A stretch of 64,000 nt of DNA from Trametopsis cervina. Lineage: Eukaryota > Basidiomycota > Agaricomycetes > Polyporales > Irpicaceae. The stretch covers positions 870,638-934,637 of the forward strand of contig MU278351.1 in the NCBI GenBank assembly GCA_022385755.1. The letters are read 5' to 3'. Below are positions 60,893 to 64,000 of this stretch, in pieces (the first letter of the stretch is position 1; every line of letters starts with the position of its first letter). The notes beneath the pieces were generated by a model, which did no database searches, had not been told where the DNA came from, and was given only the letters and a program-made list of their open reading frames with translations. Both the position numbers and the translations under genes were made by a program.

Positions 60893-61515
60893 TCCCCGTT
60901 CGATGCCGCCAGACGCGGTTTTTGTGGGCACGAAGAGGGGAAGTGAAGTGGACGTAGAGGCTACATATTTAGGGCAGGGACTATCGCATTTAATATTCAA
61001 CCATTTGTATCCATACATACAACACCGCATATTCTTTCCGAGTAACTGGGAACTTTGCATTGTGGGACACTCACCGCTTTCAATATTCGTAAACTGCTCG
61101 TTTTGTTCGGCGGGCACGAGCTATTTTTACTTTCGATTGGGACCCTGTGTTTTAGCCCGACGGCAGCGTCGCGCGGCGTTCGGCGGTGTGATCTCGTTTA
61201 CGAGGAAGGGTGAGCATGCCATTAATAGGACTGACGAAGGCGGTGGGCGCTAGTAGGTTCACCGAGTTGGCCACACGTTTCGGAGGACGACTTACCTCGA
61301 TGATGGGACGGCGAACAGGCTACTGAGGAACGAGGACACTCGTGTTTGATAGTAAAAGACTATCATTCGTATCTACTGTGTACTATATCATATCATATCA
61401 TATCCTTCCCAAACCAACTACGACCGAAACTCGCGTTGTGGTTCCACACACGCGTCGCCTTCGCCTTCGTATTCGCGTTCATAAAAACCGTTAGTCACCT
61501 TTCCGAACGACGAGC
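60893..61515. other. Intergenic stretch carrying a relic coding fragment
   Basis: Shared 3' flank of TAM41 (plus) and the unknown gene at 61516-62559 (minus). It contains the decayed copy described separately and a short ATATC run near 61385-61403. Confidence 0.6.
61138..61300 (-). pseudogene. Decayed tandem copy of the 3' end of the adjacent gene
   Basis: On the minus strand this stretch reads RVANS...GMLTLPRKRDHTAERRATLPSG and then a stop. The neighbouring gene ends with PVANVV...GMLRLPRKPDPVAERRATLRSA. Identity is high over the GML-to-TL block, and the order and spacing of the VAN block (15-20 residues before) match. Just past the stop the nucleotides again resemble the live gene's TQGPSR-coding part, after a small deletion. 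The fragment therefore looks like the surviving 3' end of a duplicated gene; I find no upstream part of the copy between it and the live gene. A functional short gene is unlikely. Confidence 0.7.
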
Positions 61516-62559
61516 TTACGTCCGACTGGGCCCCTGCGTTCTGGCTCGAGTCGCCGACCGCAACGTCGCACGCCGTTCAGCGACTGGGTCCGGCTTTCGC
61601 GGGAGCCTCAGCATACCTTTGGTATGCCGTTTGGGAGCAGCGGGGGCGGGGGGCGGCGCCGCGCGGACGACATTGGCCACGGGATTCTGCGGGTGGATGA
61701 CCTCGACCTCTAGTCCTTCGTCTTCATCGGATACCGCGGTGAGGTCTATCACCTCGTGAGTAACGTTTGTTGTTTGCTTGGAGGGTCCGGCGCGGTTGCC
61801 TTCGATTGCCAGGTTAGAAGGCCCAGCGTGGCCCCTCACTTCCTTCCCCGTCCCAGCGTGGTCCTGATGCGGGGATTTTGCGACGTCGCCCGCGGTAGAT
61901 GATCTCAAGGCGGGGGAGGCCACATGCTCGGGTGAGATGGCGACCTCAGTTTGATCTTCTTGGTTGCGTGTGGCCCGTGTAGTATGTCCTGGAGGTGGGG
62001 TCTTGGTCTTGTGGACACGCGAGGAAGACGCAACCGGCGTATGGGGGGCCACATCCTCTACAGACTTGATAGGTTCCCCGAGTTTGCGTTCCTTACTGAT
62101 GCGCGGTACGACTTGGTCCGGAAGGCTTCTGTCCAGGGAGGGGGGCGGCACACCGTCATCAGTAGTGCGACGGAGGGGAGTTAGTGATAGTCTTTCAGGA
62201 GTTGGTTTTGACGCGTCCTTCTCCCCAGAGGACGCGTCAGTAACGCCTCCCTCGGGTGTAGTATTGCCCTTGTTCTCTTGCTCCTCGACAGGAAGGGTCT
62301 TAACGCCCCATCTCTTTATCAGCTTACGCGCCTTTTCTCGGATGGAGGAGGTCTCGAGGCCTGTGTGCTCCTTGTCTATGAAAGGGAGCACGTCATGCCT
62401 CAAGACCTCCATGAGGCCTGCGCCGAGATCAGCCTTCAGGGTCGCAGCCCTGACGATTGAGTACAAGGTATCCCGGTCCGCTGTCCGGAAGAAATCTAGC
62501 ATCTCTTGCCTGACATCTTCCGTGAGAGATAAAGAAACGGGTGAGCTTGCGGACGCCAT
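61516..62559 (-). CDS. Unknown protein with helical N-terminal domain and disordered tail
   Basis: A single open exon of 347 aa from ATG 62559. Residues about 8-90 look folded and helical (EDVRQEMLDFFRTADRDTLY, LMEVLRHDVLPFIDKEH, REKARKLIKRWGVKTL); the shape recalls TFIIS N-terminal or similar helical bundles, but I cannot name a family. The rest is Pro/Ser/Thr-rich with basic and acidic patches (HEVIDLTAVSDEDEG) and a basic C terminus rich in Arg. VIDLTAVSDEDEG resembles a SUMO-interacting motif (V/I-x-D/L-T followed by acidic residues), which would fit a nuclear protein, but this is inference. A decayed copy of its 3' end lies 220-380 nt downstream of its stop, so the family has been duplicated locally. 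Confidence 0.6.
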   Translation of the reverse strand: MASASSPVSLSLTEDVRQEMLDFFRTADRDTLYSIVRAATLKADLGAGLMEVLRHDVLPFIDKEHTGLETSSIREKARKLIKRWGVKTLPVEEQENKGNTTPEGGVTDASSGEKDASKPTPERLSLTPLRRTTDDGVPPPSLDRSLPDQVVPRISKERKLGEPIKSVEDVAPHTPVASSSRVHKTKTPPPGHTTRATRNQEDQTEVAISPEHVASPALRSSTAGDVAKSPHQDHAGTGKEVRGHAGPSNLAIEGNRAGPSKQTTNVTHEVIDLTAVSDEDEGLEVEVIHPQNPVANVVRAAPPPAPAAPKRHTKGMLRLPRKPDPVAERRATLRSATRARTQGPSRT

Positions 62560-63176
62560 ATCTGGGGAGTGCGTCTGTGGGTGTTTGGATGGTGGAGGAG
62601 CGAGAGCGAGTGAGGAATGAGTGTGTGGCCACCGAAAAATAGGAATTTATACCCATATTCACTATTGTTAATACGGGCCTGTCTCCGGTCTGTTTTTGAC
62701 CGTGACTTTTTTTCCTAGTCAAGATATACTTCATTGGACATATACTGTCACAGACAAAGGTAAGCTAAACGTAGTTACCGTGACACAACGACATTGAATT
62801 TATGGATATACTCACCGGGTAAGAGTGTTTCGACTTGCACGGAGCACAACGCGCGATTCGCGGGTGCAAAAATACAGCATAGATGCTAGAAACCATCAAG
62901 CTGAAATGCTCTGCGGGATAGTGCTGCGTTCTCCCTCGACCTAGATCCTATAAAAATTAGTGTCAGTGAACGTACTCCTCAAAATGGAACGCGTCCGGGA
63001 TGTAGGCGCCTAGATGTGACGGAGAAACAGCGGGCCGTCGAAAAGTGGTCTGACCGGCTGAAGTCTCAGACGAGTCTGGCACGCACACACAGCAGCAGCC
63101 CCTTACTTATTCGCCCCTGCTTGCTGTCCGTCCGCCTCCTCCATCTATCCCTCCCGAAAAATCCGCGGTAGCCAAA
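62560..63176. other. Divergent intergenic region
   Basis: 617 nt between the unknown gene (minus) and ERG26 (plus), holding both promoters. Apart from the TATA candidate at 62645-62651 no element is clear. Confidence 0.6.
62645..62651 (-). promoter_or_regulatory. TATA box candidate
   Basis: The minus strand reads TATAAAT about 86-92 nt upstream of the ATG at 62559, a spacing that fits a short leader. It supports the start chosen for the unknown gene. Confidence 0.45.
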
Positions 63177-64000
63177 ATGTCTTCAAGCAAACGCGACAAC
63201 TACATCGTGTTCGGTGGCAGCGGTTTCCTCGGCAGACACATCGTCGAGCAGCTGTTGGCGCGCGGTGACACGGTGTCCGTCTTTGATATGGTCCAGAGGT
63301 ACCACGACACACCGTTTTACCCTGGTGATATAACGGAGCAGGACCAGGTCGCAGACGCATTGCAGAAGGTTTGTTGTAACCTTCTACGCAAGTTGGTCCG
63401 TGTTTAATTAAACCCTGCGATATAGAGTGGTGCCAGCTGCATTTTCCACACCATCTCGCCGCCACACGGGCTGCAAGACCCGGCACTGTACTGGAAAGTG
63501 AACGTGGACGGTACCCGTGCGACAGTCGGAGCAGCGCAGGCTGTCGGTGTCCGGAAACTCATCTTCACCAGCTCTGCTGGTGTCGTCTTCAATGGCGGAG
63601 ACCTCATCAACGTCGATGAGCGTGCGGTGCCGGATACAAAAAGCATGGATGCGTACAACGAGTCCAAGTACAAGGCTGAGCAGATTGTTCTGGCGGCGAA
63701 TGACCAGAACGGCCTGCTTACCGTGTCATTACGACCTGCCGGTATCTTCGGGTGTGTACATTCGCTTTCCTGCTGCCCAACATTCCCACTGACGGTGGTA
63801 CCAGACCTGGAGATCAGCAGGGTATCACTGGTTTCTACGACGCTTACCAGCGCGGCCAGACGCACTGGCAGATTGGAGACAACACCAATTTGTTCGACTG
63901 GACGTACGTCGGTAACGTCGCACACGCACACCTTCTCGCCGCGGACAAGCTCGACACCGTCCCTCCCGCCGAAAAAGTGACCGTGGAAGAGCAGCACCAA
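63177..64000 (+). CDS. ERG26: Sterol-4-alpha-carboxylate 3-dehydrogenase, 3' end missing
   Basis: Three exons are visible, 63177..63368, 63426..63751 and 63805..64000, and the frame runs off the window edge in phase. Erg26 oxidises and decarboxylates 4-alpha-carboxysterols during removal of the C4 methyl groups in ergosterol synthesis, working with Erg25 and Erg27 at the ER. Marks: the NAD(P) site YIVFGGSGFLGRHIVEQLL, CIFHTISPPHG, NVDGTRATVGAAQAVGVRKL, FTSSAGVVFNG, the catalytic YxxxK in AYNESKYKAEQ, SLRPAGIFGPGDQQG and FDWTYVGNVAHAHLLAA. All are normal for the 3-beta-HSD fold. The C-terminal half and any membrane segment are outside the window. Confidence 0.95.

Overview
The window is nuclear DNA of a filamentous basidiomycete, most likely an Agaricomycete. 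The evidence is short GT-AG introns (mostly 48-65 nt) in nearly every gene, mid-50s GC by eye, close gene spacing on both strands, and families typical of mushroom-forming fungi (BTB and F-box proteins, a GH71 alpha-1,3-glucanase, a CPL1-like secreted protein, an S28 peptidase). The exact order (for example Polyporales) is not decided by the sequence. Exon structures below were built by hand: donors and acceptors were chosen so that reading phase is kept and the spliced protein follows the family pattern. Most internal joins are firm; first exons and a few sites marked in the text are less so.

Layout. 1-4.8 kb: 3' part of a BTB protein, an F-box protein, and an acidic membrane protein on the minus strand. 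5.9-15.5 kb: a small single-pass membrane protein, a Tcp11/Sok1-type protein and V-ATPase subunit B, all minus. 15.7-20.4 kb: a PA-TM-RING ubiquitin ligase (plus, head-to-head with V-ATPase B), then ribosome-biogenesis factor Bud22 and a secreted CPL1-like protein (minus). 21.4-26.0 kb: tubulin-folding cofactor D in about 21 exons. 26.7-30.0 kb: two tandem minus-strand proteins that share a C-terminal Cys-rich zinc-finger-like module. 30.0-32.9 kb: gene-poor. 32.9-38.1 kb: a disordered protein with an Scm3/HJURP-like motif and a PP2C phosphatase. 38.4-42.0 kb: a NUDCD1-like protein and a small RING protein (minus). 43.9-45.8 kb: GH71 glucanase. 46.6-54.5 kb: translin (minus) and the large SEN1-type helicase (plus), head-to-head. 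54.9-57.6 kb: S28 serine peptidase with a 7-nt microexon. 59.5-64 kb: TAM41 (mitochondrial CDP-DAG synthase), a basidiomycete-type unknown protein with a decayed copy of its 3' end beside it, and the 5' part of ERG26.

Most of the genes are core housekeeping functions: vacuolar acidification, membrane ubiquitylation, rRNA processing, tubulin folding, transcription termination, cardiolipin precursor and sterol synthesis. They are not a cluster in the metabolic sense. The accessory or rapidly changing parts are the tandem zinc-finger pair, the gene-poor 30-33 kb stretch, the duplicated tail near 61.2 kb, and the minisatellite-bearing introns of the S28 gene. I see no tRNA, rRNA, CRISPR array, intact transposon or recognised defence or toxin system. 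The best candidates for something new are the Scm3-like protein, the tandem Cys-rich paralogues and the unusual splice structures.
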